DNA of 9,246 nt, taken from contig PWGE01000417.1 in NCBI GenBank assembly GCA_003554345.1, positions 1-9,246 of the forward strand. The letters run 5' to 3'. Shown piece by piece: positions 1 through 7,013 of this stretch. The DNA is from Candidatus Sumerlaeota bacterium (lineage in GTDB: Bacteria > Sumerlaeota > T1SED10-198M). The notes under the pieces are model-generated. The model had not been told where the DNA came from. It was given only the letters and a program-made list of their open reading frames with translations, and made no database searches. The position numbers and the translations under genes are program-made. Positions within the stretch are counted from its first letter, which is position 1; every line of letters starts with the position of its first letter.

Positions 1-345
1 ATGTTCCTGATATATCCCGACATTTCGGTAGGTCAGAAGGTAATACTTTAATGACTTGAGTTCCAGGCAGAGCCGGTCGGGGATGTACTCAATATAGAGT
101 TCCCCTATATCAGGAAGACCGGAAAATGGACACACTGCAGAAAATTCGGCGGTGCTGATTTGAATGCGCTGAGGAGGGGTTTTCTTTCGCCTGGTGGACG
201 GCGATTCTTCGATGGTGCATTGGAGCGAGCCCTCTTTTTGCTGGACTATTACCTTTTCCATGTGATAGGGAAAAGTCTCAAGAAGAGCGGGATCAATAAA
301 CTCGATGGAGTCGATTTTCAGAAAGTGTTTTTTATCTCTATCCAT
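1..345 (-). CDS. queF: NADPH-dependent 7-cyano-7-deazaguanine reductase QueF (partial, 3' end outside window)
   Basis: QueF reduces the nitrile of preQ0 to the aminomethyl group of preQ1 with NADPH, in the cytosol, before insertion into tRNA. The visible 115 residues contain [10 protein letters not shown] at about 70-79, placing the thioimide-forming cysteine at Cys72 and the conserved acid at Asp79. The family signature E-(S/L)-K-(S/A)-x-K follows as ELKSLKYY at 95-102, then YRN at 106-108. The position of Cys72 fits the short one-domain type (Cys55 in B. subtilis) with about 17 extra N-terminal residues, not the two-domain E. coli type. The ATG at 345 is chosen because an AAGGA lies 11 nt upstream; an in-frame ATG at 354 would leave only 2 nt. 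The start overlaps the end of queC by 8 nt, which suggests coupled translation. The C-terminus lies beyond position 1. Confidence 0.95.
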   Translation of the reverse strand, partial: MDRDKKHFLKIDSIEFIDPALLETFPYHMEKVIVQQKEGSLQCTIEESPSTRRKKTPPQRIQISTAEFSAVCPFSGLPDIGELYIEYIPDRLCLELKSLKYYLLTYRNVGIYQEH

Positions 346-1027
346 TTTTTCCATTTTCCTTATTATGGCAGTATTCCTTCCATCCTCTTTTACGTAATTG
401 ACAGGCGGCACATAAACCACAACCGTATCCCCAATCATGTCTCTGGGTACGGTCCCCTTCATAACAACTGTGAGAGTGTTCAAGAACAATATCAAGGCAT
501 CCTACTTTTTCAGCAAGGTCAAATGTTTCTCCTTTACTTAAATGCATAAGAGGCGTGTGTATTTTAAAATTCAGATGATATGCCAGATTGGTAAAAGCTT
601 GAAACCCTTTAACAAAGTCATCCCGACAGTCATAATATCCTGAATAATCAGTTTCGCAAACTCCGATGACAATATGAGAGTACTGAAGAGTGGTAGCCCA
701 GGCGTAGGCAAGGGTTAAAAATAACTGGTTGCGCATTGGGACGTAGGTGGAAGGCATGTTGTTATTGTCAGTCCCCTTTTTGTTATCTTTTTGCTGATTG
801 ATTAATTCGCTGGAGACAAGTTCTTTCATAAAATCAAGAGAAATTATTTTTTGTGGAACGTTGGCTTTACGAGCTATAACCCTGGACTGATCGAGTTCAC
901 ATCGGTGTTTTTGATCATAGGCAAAGGTGAGGGCTGCTACATGATGGAAATTACTAAGAGCCCAGTACAAACAGGTGGTGCTATCCTGTCCTCCGCTAAA
1001 AATAACTATTGCGTCTTGAGAATTCAC
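338..1027 (-). CDS. queC: 7-cyano-7-deazaguanine synthase QueC
   Basis: QueC uses ATP and ammonia to convert 7-carboxy-7-deazaguanine (CDG) to the nitrile preQ0, the step between QueE and QueF. The 229-residue protein has the family's usual size. The PP-loop ATP-binding motif SGGQDSTT is at 11-18, VPMRN at 96-100 and a [14 protein letters not shown] region at 122-135. Cys188, Cys203, Cys206 and Cys209 match the four cysteines that bind zinc in this family. The start is GTG at 1027-1025: it is the first standard start after an in-frame stop, and it puts the PP-loop at the expected distance from the N-terminus. No good Shine-Dalgarno sequence precedes it, and the queE stop is only 2 nt upstream, so translation is probably coupled to queE. 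Confidence 0.96.
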   Translation of the reverse strand: MNSQDAIVIFSGGQDSTTCLYWALSNFHHVAALTFAYDQKHRCELDQSRVIARKANVPQKIISLDFMKELVSSELINQQKDNKKGTDNNNMPSTYVPMRNQLFLTLAYAWATTLQYSHIVIGVCETDYSGYYDCRDDFVKGFQAFTNLAYHLNFKIHTPLMHLSKGETFDLAEKVGCLDIVLEHSHSCYEGDRTQRHDWGYGCGLCAACQLRKRGWKEYCHNKENGKNG

Positions 1028-1029
1028 AA

Positions 1030-1653
1030 CTATTTTATACCCAGGTATTTATGTGTTTGAACACTCAGTCGTAAGAATTGAGGATACTTTTTTACAATAT
1101 TTATAGTTTGTTTCAAGTTTTCTTTTGTTCTGGCAGGGGCATCATCATAAAAAACCGGTTGGAGAAATAAGTGAGGGCAAGAAGCATGCCATTCTGCCAG
1201 ATGAGCGCTGATTTCAGACCATAAACGACAAAGGTCCGGGCTGAATTCGTCATATAAAAATTTGTATTCATCAGCAAAAATATTGAACGATGTGCGTTTG
1301 GGAGAAACTGTGATCCATAATTTTTTTCGCAATGATGGGGAAATATTGAGGGGAATTGTTCCATTGGTTTCAATATGAATAGTATATGCCCTCTCTTTCA
1401 GTTCCTTGATGAAATGTGAAATGTTTTTCTGCAAAAGCGGTTCTCCACCCGTAAGAAGAATATTCCGGCAATTATATGTTTGTATTTTATTGATGATGTT
1501 CTGCCAGGTAAGAAAGGTGCCTGTTTTTGCTTTTTCATCACAGAAAGGACAATCAAGATTACATCCTTTAAAACGAATAAAAACCAGAGGTTTTCCTGTA
1601 TGAAACCCTTCTCCTTGAATGCTAAAATATATGTCAGAAATTTCCCAACCCAT
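1030..1653 (-). CDS. queE: 7-carboxy-7-deazaguanine synthase QueE (radical SAM)
   Basis: QueE is the radical SAM enzyme that contracts 6-carboxytetrahydropterin (the QueD product) to CDG. The 207-residue protein shows the family order: SIQGEG at 11-16, the cluster-binding CNLDCPFC (Cys31, Cys35, Cys38; CX3CX2C), LTGGEP at 67-72, ETNG at 95-98, SPK at 117-119, and a C-terminal SVQTHKYLGI at 197-206. The [4Fe-4S] cluster and SAM sites are therefore intact. The ATG at 1653 lies just before the conserved ISDIYFSIQGEG start. No clear Shine-Dalgarno sequence or strong promoter is visible in the 54 nt separating it from the permease gene, so queE may be read from the permease transcript or from a weak promoter I cannot define. 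It is followed directly by queC and queF. queD is not in the window. Confidence 0.96.
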   Translation of the reverse strand: MGWEISDIYFSIQGEGFHTGKPLVFIRFKGCNLDCPFCDEKAKTGTFLTWQNIINKIQTYNCRNILLTGGEPLLQKNISHFIKELKERAYTIHIETNGTIPLNISPSLRKKLWITVSPKRTSFNIFADEYKFLYDEFSPDLCRLWSEISAHLAEWHASCPHLFLQPVFYDDAPARTKENLKQTINIVKKYPQFLRLSVQTHKYLGIK

Positions 1654-1707
1654 ATTCTGTCCGGTTAAATAAGTAGTGTATCAAATTTTCCTGGTATTGG
1701 TAGGTGC

Positions 1708-2715
1708 TCAGGATTTAAGTCCTGATCTGACAATACCCTGCACGAAGTAACGTTGGAGAAAAAAGAAAAGAATAAGGATAGGCAGGATGGAGAGCGTGGT
1801 GGCTGCCATCAATAATTCAAACTCCTGACCGGCTTCCATGTTGAAAGTCTGTAATCCCACCATAAGTGTGCGCATATAGTCGCTGGTGGTAACGATGAGT
1901 GGCCATAAAAGTGAATTCCACTGGGCCATGAAACTGAATAATGCGGCAGTGATAAACACAGGCTTGGAAAGGGGTACCACTATCTGAAAAAGGGTGCGCA
2001 GCTTGCTGGCCCCATCAATATACGCTGCATCAAAAAGGTCAATAGGAATGGTTTTGAAAAACTGTCTCATAAGAAAGATGGTAAATACATTGGCCAACCA
2101 CGGAAATATGAGGGCAAAGTAAGAATCGAGACCGAACTTGATAAAGTTCCATAGACGGGTGGTTACAAAATAATCGTTGAAAAATTGTTCGCTACCGGTG
2201 ATGACCAGGAACAACTGCTCATAAATCACATTGAACGATTCTGTTCTCTGCAAAATAATATAATTGGGTATCAGTAAAACCTGCCCTGGAATCATCATGG
2301 TTCCCAGTACTAAAAAGAAGAACAATCCTTTTCCTATAAAATTTAACCGTGCAAATGCAAAAGCTGCAAGAGCAGAGGTGATAAGGATACCGAGTGTGGA
2401 AATGATTCCCACAAAAAAACTGTTAAAAAAATACATTCCGAAGGGGGCACTCTGCCAGGCTTCAATATAATTGTCAAGAGGTATGCTTGGGGGAAAGAGC
2501 TCCAGGCGACCTGGAAAGGGTGGGGGAAACTGAGTGACCTCTTCCGGTGTCATGAAGGAGGTTAATACCATCCAGAAAAATGGGAAAATAGTGATGGCGG
2601 TGCCTACTAACAGCATGCAAAAAATAAATATTTGAAAGGTTAATTTGCTCTGTCGAATGGTTCTGTACCTTTTTTTTATGCGGACTGAAATATTGTGGGG
2701 GTTTTTAGGAGTCAT
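1708..2715 (-). CDS. Carbohydrate-type ABC transporter permease, MalG-like
   Basis: Inner-membrane permease subunit of a binding-protein-dependent importer, probably of the sugar (CUT1) type. The 335-residue protein has a cytoplasmic basic N-terminus, a first membrane segment at about 28-52, and a MalG-type run of segments near 97-155. The cytoplasmic EAA loop that docks the ATPase is at 228-252 (DAAYIDGAS, then VPLSKP). Members of this family are usually about 270-300 residues. Here a stretch at roughly 161-196 looks extra, between the normally adjacent ILQ and the DSYFALIFPWLA segment. The ATG at 2715 is preferred over an in-frame start at 2880 because the longer version would be encoded inside the upstream permease and does not resemble a permease. 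It overlaps that gene by 11 nt, which indicates an operon. Substrate unknown; no ATPase or binding protein is adjacent. Confidence 0.9.
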   Translation of the reverse strand: MTPKNPHNISVRIKKRYRTIRQSKLTFQIFIFCMLLVGTAITIFPFFWMVLTSFMTPEEVTQFPPPFPGRLELFPPSIPLDNYIEAWQSAPFGMYFFNSFFVGIISTLGILITSALAAFAFARLNFIGKGLFFFLVLGTMMIPGQVLLIPNYIILQRTESFNVIYEQLFLVITGSEQFFNDYFVTTRLWNFIKFGLDSYFALIFPWLANVFTIFLMRQFFKTIPIDLFDAAYIDGASKLRTLFQIVVPLSKPVFITAALFSFMAQWNSLLWPLIVTTSDYMRTLMVGLQTFNMEAGQEFELLMAATTLSILPILILFFFLQRYFVQGIVRSGLKS

Positions 2716-3817
2716 AATGCACTCTTTTACCGACAATTTTATTTTGAATAAGGGTGATGACAAGGATGATGACAAACAGGATATAGGCAATAGCACTGGC
2801 ACGTCCCATTTTATTATGCACCCATGCTTCTTCGTACAGATAATAAACCACACTCTGAGTCGTGTTTTCCGGACCGCCAAAGGTCATCATCATCATGGGA
2901 ACAAAAACCTTGAAGGAGTTGATAAGACCGACTACCAGAATGAAAAAAGTAGTAGGAGATAGCAAAGGCCAGGTGACATGCCTGAACTGCTGCCACCGGC
3001 TGGCGCCATAAATTTTTGCTGCTTCATAATAACTTGTATTAATGTTTTGCAGGCCTGCCAGAAAAATTAATACGGAAAAACCGATCAGTTTCCATACGGT
3101 TAAGGATATTATCATGAGAAGGGCTAAAGAAGGACCACGTGCAGCGTAGGCAAGTACCCGATGCCATAGGGGATATTGATAGTCTCCTGCTCGCTGGACA
3201 AAAGCCAGGTACCCCTCTTCCAGCCACTGAAGAGGGGGGGCTACGATGTTCAGGACCGGTATTTGCTCGACCCATCGGGGAACAAGAATAACAGCTTTTT
3301 CAAAGATGCCCTGAGGATCGGTAAACCATCCCAGCCGTTCACCTCCTAACTGATCGATGATGAAGTTATTAATGAGCCCGAATTGTTCGTTAAACAGCCA
3401 GTTCCATATAAGGGCAACCGCTACCAGTGAAGTGATGTGGGGAATAAAGTAAACGGTTCGGAAAAATCCAATGCCTTTGATGGCACGGTTAAGAAGGAGG
3501 GCAAAGGCAATACCAATGATAATCTGCAGGGGTATGGTGAAAGCTGTATAATAAATGGTATTCACAAGAGCCCGGTAAAAGTCCATGTCCTGGGTAAGGA
3601 GATAGGAGTACTGGCGGATACCGAACCATTCGAAACCCATTAAAGGGTTTCCCTTCTGAAAGCTAAGTATAAAGGCGTATAATACAGGGAGAAAAAGAAA
3701 AATAAAAAGGATGATAAAAGCAGGTGCCAGGAAACCAAAAGCCTCGAGATTTTCCTTGATATACCTTTTCTTTTTCAATTTCCTGAGTTCAGCATCTTGT
3801 TCCCTAACTGCCTTCAT
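2705..3817 (-). CDS. Carbohydrate-type ABC transporter permease, MalF-like
   Basis: First permease of the pair, expected to form a heterodimer with the 1708-2715 product. The 370-residue protein has a charged N-terminus (about 1-25), a first membrane segment at 27-52, further segments near 88-112 and 120-143, and a C-terminal segment at 340-358. The EAA loop is at about 265-287 (EAAKIYGAS, then WPLLSP). Typical family members are about 290-310 residues. The excess lies mainly between WFTDPQ (164-169) and VWKLIGFSVLIFLAGLQ (241-257), where about 55-60 residues appear added on what should be the outer side. The ATG at 3817 is chosen because GGGGAG stands 5 nt upstream and a TATAAT box about 35 nt upstream; an in-frame start at 3955 would run through a terminator-like hairpin and this promoter. 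No binding protein or ATPase gene is in the window. Confidence 0.9.
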   Translation of the reverse strand: MKAVREQDAELRKLKKKRYIKENLEAFGFLAPAFIILFIFLFLPVLYAFILSFQKGNPLMGFEWFGIRQYSYLLTQDMDFYRALVNTIYYTAFTIPLQIIIGIAFALLLNRAIKGIGFFRTVYFIPHITSLVAVALIWNWLFNEQFGLINNFIIDQLGGERLGWFTDPQGIFEKAVILVPRWVEQIPVLNIVAPPLQWLEEGYLAFVQRAGDYQYPLWHRVLAYAARGPSLALLMIISLTVWKLIGFSVLIFLAGLQNINTSYYEAAKIYGASRWQQFRHVTWPLLSPTTFFILVVGLINSFKVFVPMMMMTFGGPENTTQSVVYYLYEEAWVHNKMGRASAIAYILFVIILVITLIQNKIVGKRVHYDS

Positions 3818-3850
3818 GTGAGCTCCCCACTTAAGGTTTAATAACAAACT

Positions 3851-3879
3851 ATTATAATTGAAATTTATTATTTTCAAAA
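3851..3879 (-). promoter_or_regulatory. Probable sigma-70 promoter of the permease (and possibly que) operon
   Basis: On the minus strand a perfect TATAAT lies at 3856-3851. Candidate -35 boxes are TTTTGA at 3879-3874 (17-nt spacer) or TTGAAA at 3877-3872 (15-nt spacer). The start of transcription would fall near 3844, giving a leader of about 27 nt that holds the GGGGAG ribosome site for the ATG at 3817. The surrounding DNA is very AT-rich, which helps a promoter but also raises the chance of a coincidental match. Inference from sequence only. Confidence 0.55.
3858..3877. repeat. Inverted repeat inside the permease promoter, possible operator
   Basis: TTGAAA (3858-3863) and TTTCAA (3872-3877) form perfect 6-bp half-sites with an 8-nt AT-only centre. 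They sit between the -35 and -10 elements of the leftward promoter, where a repressor would block it. The repeat is AT-rich, so chance is a real alternative, and no regulator gene is in the window. Confidence 0.25.
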
Positions 3880-3896
3880 TTTTTTTGACAGACATT

Positions 3897-3925
3897 AAAA
3901 AAATGCCCCTTCTTTCAGCGGGGCA
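3897..3925 (-). terminator. Rho-independent terminator pointing left
   Basis: Read on the minus strand, TGCCCC and GGGGCA form a perfect 6-bp GC-rich stem with a 10-nt loop, followed at once by seven T (3903-3897). On the plus strand the same stem is followed only by CTCCTTTT, so the leftward direction is the effective one. It lies upstream of the permease promoter, with no minus-strand gene before it inside the divergent region. It may shield the permease operon from antisense or stray transcription, or be left over from a lost gene. Confidence 0.7.
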
Positions 3926-4026
3926 CTCCTTTTGAGGCCTGCTCCTTTCCTGCAAGGTGTTTCGTTATGAATGTCTGCTTTGAATAGCAATCAGAGGTTT
4001 AATTACTGGCTTATAACGGGAATAGA

Positions 4027-4054
4027 TTGATATTCGAGGCATTTGAGATACAAT
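4027..4054 (+). promoter_or_regulatory. Probable sigma-70 promoter of ftsH-folP
   Basis: TTGATA at 4027-4032 and TACAAT at 4049-4054 are separated by 16 nt, each matching the consensus at five of six positions. Transcription would start near 4061, leaving a leader of about 29 nt that carries the GGAG site before the TTG at 4090. The -35 box coincides with the TTG that would begin the longest ftsH frame, so that longer frame is probably not translated from there. Confidence 0.6.
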
Positions 4055-4079
4055 TGTTAAATCCCAATGATGGTAATCT

Positions 4080-4083
4080 GGAG
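4080..4083 (+). promoter_or_regulatory. Ribosome binding site that decides the ftsH start
   Basis: GGAG stands 6 nt before the TTG at 4090-4092. The upstream alternative TTG at 4027 has only GGGA with a 5-nt gap and overlaps a probable promoter element. Together with the N-terminal sequence, this favours 4090. Confidence 0.6.
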
Positions 4084-4089
4084 TATACA

Positions 4090-6132
4090 TTGAAGGAATT
4101 AAAATCAATATTTGTCTGGCTGGCTATCTTTGTTCTCATTATTGTAATGTGGGCTCAGCTGGCCGGTATTCAGGACCCTGAAGAAATACCTTTTACTACA
4201 CTCAGGGATTATATTAAAGCTGAACAGATAGAAAAAGTTGAAATCCATACCGATCATATTATTGCCACAGATATAGAAGGACAGGAATACCGAAGCAACA
4301 TTAATCCCTTTGCCTATAATGAAGAAAATCAGCGCCTGTTTGATGAGTACGGCGTGGAATATGAATACGTTCCCGAGCAACAGTTCTGGTCCAACCTGCT
4401 CTTTTCTATGGGGCCCATCCTGTTGTTGGTGGTACTGTACTTTCTTATAGTTCGCCAGTTTCAAGGTGGCAGTAATCGTGCCATGCAGTTCGGTAAAAGC
4501 AAGGCGGTGCTGGCGCCCGAAGATAGTAAGAACGTTTCATTTGATGATGTGGCGGGTTGTGATGAGGCTAAAGAAGAGCTGCACGAAGTGGTAGACTTTT
4601 TAAGGAATCATAAAAAATATACCCAGCTGGGAGCAAGAATACCGCGTGGTATTCTCCTGGCAGGGGCTCCGGGCACCGGAAAGACTTTACTGGCAAAAGC
4701 GGTGGCCGGGGAAGCGAAAGTTCCGTTTTTCTCAATAAGTGGGTCAGATTTTGTTGAAATGTTTGTTGGTGTTGGAGCTTCACGTGTTCGAGACCTTTTT
4801 TCAAATGCGAAAAAACATTCCCCCTGTGTGGTCTTTGTTGATGAAATAGATGCAGTGGGCAGACAGCGTTTTGCCGGGGTCGGGGGAGGTCATGATGAAC
4901 GTGAGCAGACGTTGAATCAGTTGCTTTCTGAAATGGATGGCTTTTCCCCCAATGAAGGTGTGATTGTGCTGGCTGCGACCAATCGTCCTGACGTTCTGGA
5001 TCCCGCCCTCCTGCGACCCGGACGTTTTGACCGGCAGGTGGTGGTTGATTATCCCGATATTAAGGGACGTGAGGCTATCTTTAAGGTTCATATTAAGAAG
5101 GTACGGTATGATGAGAAGAATATGGATTTTACCGTTTTAGCCCGTGGTACACCGGGTTTTACAGGGGCTGATATTGCCAATACTATCAATGAGGCTGCTC
5201 TTATTGCTGCCCGTAAAGGAAAAAAATTGGTTAACATAGAAGACCTTGAAGAGGCAAAAGATAAGATCATGATGGGGCCTGAAAGGCGTAGCATGGTGTT
5301 AACAGAAGATGATAAGCGTAATATAGCCTATCATGAAGCCGGACATGCCCTGTGTGCTTTGTTTCTCCCTAAAACGGATCCTGTTCATAAGGTGAGTATT
5401 GTTCCCCGTGGACGAGCCTTAGGTATTACCGCTTATTTGCCCCTGGAAGAGAAAAAGAACTATACCAAAACATATCTGCTGAATACTATCAAGATATTGC
5501 TGGGTGGCAGGGCATCTGAAGAAATGGTTTTTTCTGAAATTTCAACCGGGGCCAGTAATGACCTTCAACGTGCTACTGAAATTGCCCATCGCATGGTTTG
5601 TAACTGGGGCATGAATAAACGTGTGGGATTGCGTACTTTCGGTCAGGAAGGAGAGGTCTTTCTGGGACGTGATATCGTCAAAGAAAAAGATTTTAGTGAG
5701 GAAACCTCTTCTCTCATTGACCAGGAAATAAAAGACATTCTCGATTCCTCCTACTCAGAGATTGTCAAATTAATGAAGGATAAGCGGGAAGTACTTGATA
5801 AAATTGCTCAAAGTTTAATGGAAAGAGAAACCCTGACCGGTGAAGAACTTGAGAAATTAAAACGGGGTGAAGAATTGCCACCGCTTACCGTTTCTAAAAA
5901 AGAGACCCGGGAAGAGGAGCCCCAGAAAGAAGAGAAGCATGAGGATCAAAAAGAGTCTGATAGTTCTGAGACCCAGGAGACTGCTTCTGCCGCTCATTCC
6001 CGGAATGGTCAACAGCAGAAAACCTCCTCTTCTGCTCACAAAAAATCAGGTTCGAAAAGGGAAAGAAATCCTGATGTCGATTCTACTGAAAATAAATCAG
6101 CTGAACAACAAGACTCTTCCCCCAAAGACTGA
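4090..6132 (+). CDS. ftsH: ATP-dependent zinc metalloprotease FtsH
   Basis: Membrane-bound hexameric AAA+ protease that extracts and degrades membrane and short-lived soluble proteins. From TTG at 4090 it has 680 residues: membrane segment 1 at about 6-24, an outer domain at 29-103, segment 2 at 104-121, Walker A GAPGTGKT at 192-199, pore loop FVGVG at 225-229, and Walker [10 protein letters not shown] at 247-255. The second region of homology runs from ATNRP (296) to GRFDR (311-315). The zinc site HEAGH is at 415-419, with the probable third ligand Asp491 in ASNDLQRAT. All catalytic residues are intact. The last 80 residues are a Glu/Lys/Ser/Gln-rich, probably disordered tail. The start at 4090 gives the usual FtsH opening (short charged N-terminus, then the membrane segment); an in-frame TTG at 4027 would add 21 residues. 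folP follows 8 nt later. Confidence 0.97.
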   Translation: MKELKSIFVWLAIFVLIIVMWAQLAGIQDPEEIPFTTLRDYIKAEQIEKVEIHTDHIIATDIEGQEYRSNINPFAYNEENQRLFDEYGVEYEYVPEQQFWSNLLFSMGPILLLVVLYFLIVRQFQGGSNRAMQFGKSKAVLAPEDSKNVSFDDVAGCDEAKEELHEVVDFLRNHKKYTQLGARIPRGILLAGAPGTGKTLLAKAVAGEAKVPFFSISGSDFVEMFVGVGASRVRDLFSNAKKHSPCVVFVDEIDAVGRQRFAGVGGGHDEREQTLNQLLSEMDGFSPNEGVIVLAATNRPDVLDPALLRPGRFDRQVVVDYPDIKGREAIFKVHIKKVRYDEKNMDFTVLARGTPGFTGADIANTINEAALIAARKGKKLVNIEDLEEAKDKIMMGPERRSMVLTEDDKRNIAYHEAGHALCALFLPKTDPVHKVSIVPRGRALGITAYLPLEEKKNYTKTYLLNTIKILLGGRASEEMVFSEISTGASNDLQRATEIAHRMVCNWGMNKRVGLRTFGQEGEVFLGRDIVKEKDFSEETSSLIDQEIKDILDSSYSEIVKLMKDKREVLDKIAQSLMERETLTGEELEKLKRGEELPPLTVSKKETREEEPQKEEKHEDQKESDSSETQETASAAHSRNGQQQKTSSSAHKKSGSKRERNPDVDSTENKSAEQQDSSPKD

Positions 6133-6140
6133 TTTTTTCG

Positions 6141-7013
6141 ATGAATAAAGCGCTGTATTATAGGGTCCTGAGCAAACCCTTTAGCATTATGGGAGTGCTC
6201 AATATTACCCCCGACTCTTTCAGTGATGGGGGGCTGTATACGACCTCTTCCTCTATTGAGCATAAATGCAGACAGATGGTTTCTGATGGTGCAGATATTA
6301 TTGATGTAGGGGGAGAATCATCCCGTCCAGGTTCGGAACCGGTAGAAGAAGAAAAGGAAATGGAACGAGTCATCCCCGTTATTCAACACCTGCGACGGCA
6401 ATTTCCTGAGACTTTGATTTCAGTGGATACCTGTAAAAGTAATGTGGCGTATCAAGCACTTCAAAATGGTGCAGATATGGTTAATGATATTTCTGCTCTA
6501 CGTTTTGATGAAGAAATGATTGACGTCATTACAGGGTTTCGTTGTCCCGTCATTTTGATGCATATGCAGGGTACGCCCCGGAATATGCAGCAGGCTCCCT
6601 CCTATTCAGACGTAGTGCAAGAGGTGGCTGCTTTTCTTAAGGAAAGAGCCATGTATGTCTGCAATAAAGGTGTTCCAAAGGATTATATTCTAATAGATCC
6701 GGGTATTGGTTTCGGAAAAACCCTTACCCATAATCTTCAATTACTTCACCATCTTGGGGAAATAACTGAGGTTGGTTATCCCGTCGTGCTGGGTGCTTCC
6801 CGCAAATCTTTTATCGGGGCTATAGATAACGAGAAAGACCCTCTGAAAAGAGTAGGGGGAACACTTTCTGCGAATGTATGGGCCTATCAGCACGGTGTCT
6901 CTCTTTTTCGGGTTCATGATGTGCAGGAAAACCGACAGGCTTTGCGTGTAATGCACCAACTTCAAAAAATTGATGACTCCCTAAAAAGAACGACTGATAA
7001 GCCCTCCCCCTAA
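6141..7013 (+). CDS. folP: Dihydropteroate synthase FolP
   Basis: FolP condenses 6-hydroxymethyl-dihydropterin diphosphate with p-aminobenzoate to give dihydropteroate in folate synthesis; it is the sulfonamide target. The 290-residue TIM-barrel protein is of normal length. Family motifs in order: MGVLNITPDSFSDGG at 17-31, GADIIDVGGESSRPG at 50-64, SVDT at 94-97, ND at 115-116, MHMQGTP at 140-146, DPGIGFGKT at 186-194, GASRKSFIG at 218-226 and RVHDV at 257-261. The pterin and diphosphate residues appear complete. The ATG at 6141 is 8 nt after the ftsH stop and has no recognisable Shine-Dalgarno sequence, so translation is probably coupled to ftsH. The last 33 bp, including the stop, overlap the convergent mnmA. 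No terminator is visible after it. Confidence 0.97.
   Translation: MNKALYYRVLSKPFSIMGVLNITPDSFSDGGLYTTSSSIEHKCRQMVSDGADIIDVGGESSRPGSEPVEEEKEMERVIPVIQHLRRQFPETLISVDTCKSNVAYQALQNGADMVNDISALRFDEEMIDVITGFRCPVILMHMQGTPRNMQQAPSYSDVVQEVAAFLKERAMYVCNKGVPKDYILIDPGIGFGKTLTHNLQLLHHLGEITEVGYPVVLGASRKSFIGAIDNEKDPLKRVGGTLSANVWAYQHGVSLFRVHDVQENRQALRVMHQLQKIDDSLKRTTDKPSP

Noticed and set aside
160-549. 129-codon plus-strand frame across queF and queC
   Set aside because: It is the antisense shadow of two recognised minus-strand genes.
1037-1048. Inverted repeat ATACC/GGTAT just upstream of the queC start
   Set aside because: Only 5 bp with a 2-nt loop at the end of queE. Too short to claim a regulatory structure.
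1654-1707. Possible preQ1 riboswitch before queE
   Set aside because: The 54-nt gap does not show the C-rich loop and A-rich tail pairing expected for a preQ1-I aptamer.
1708-1725. Perfect 6-bp inverted repeat TCAGGA/TCCTGA over the stop codon of the MalG-like permease
   Set aside because: Weak stem and no T-tract after it on the minus strand, so it is not supported as a terminator.
2716-2880. In-frame 55-codon N-terminal extension of the MalG-like permease
   Set aside because: It lies wholly within the coding sequence of the upstream permease and does not look like a permease N-terminus. The ATG at 2715 has a plausible ribosome site.
3818-3955. In-frame 46-codon N-terminal extension of the MalF-like permease
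   Set aside because: It crosses a terminator hairpin and a TATAAT promoter. The ATG at 3817 has a strong GGGGAG site.
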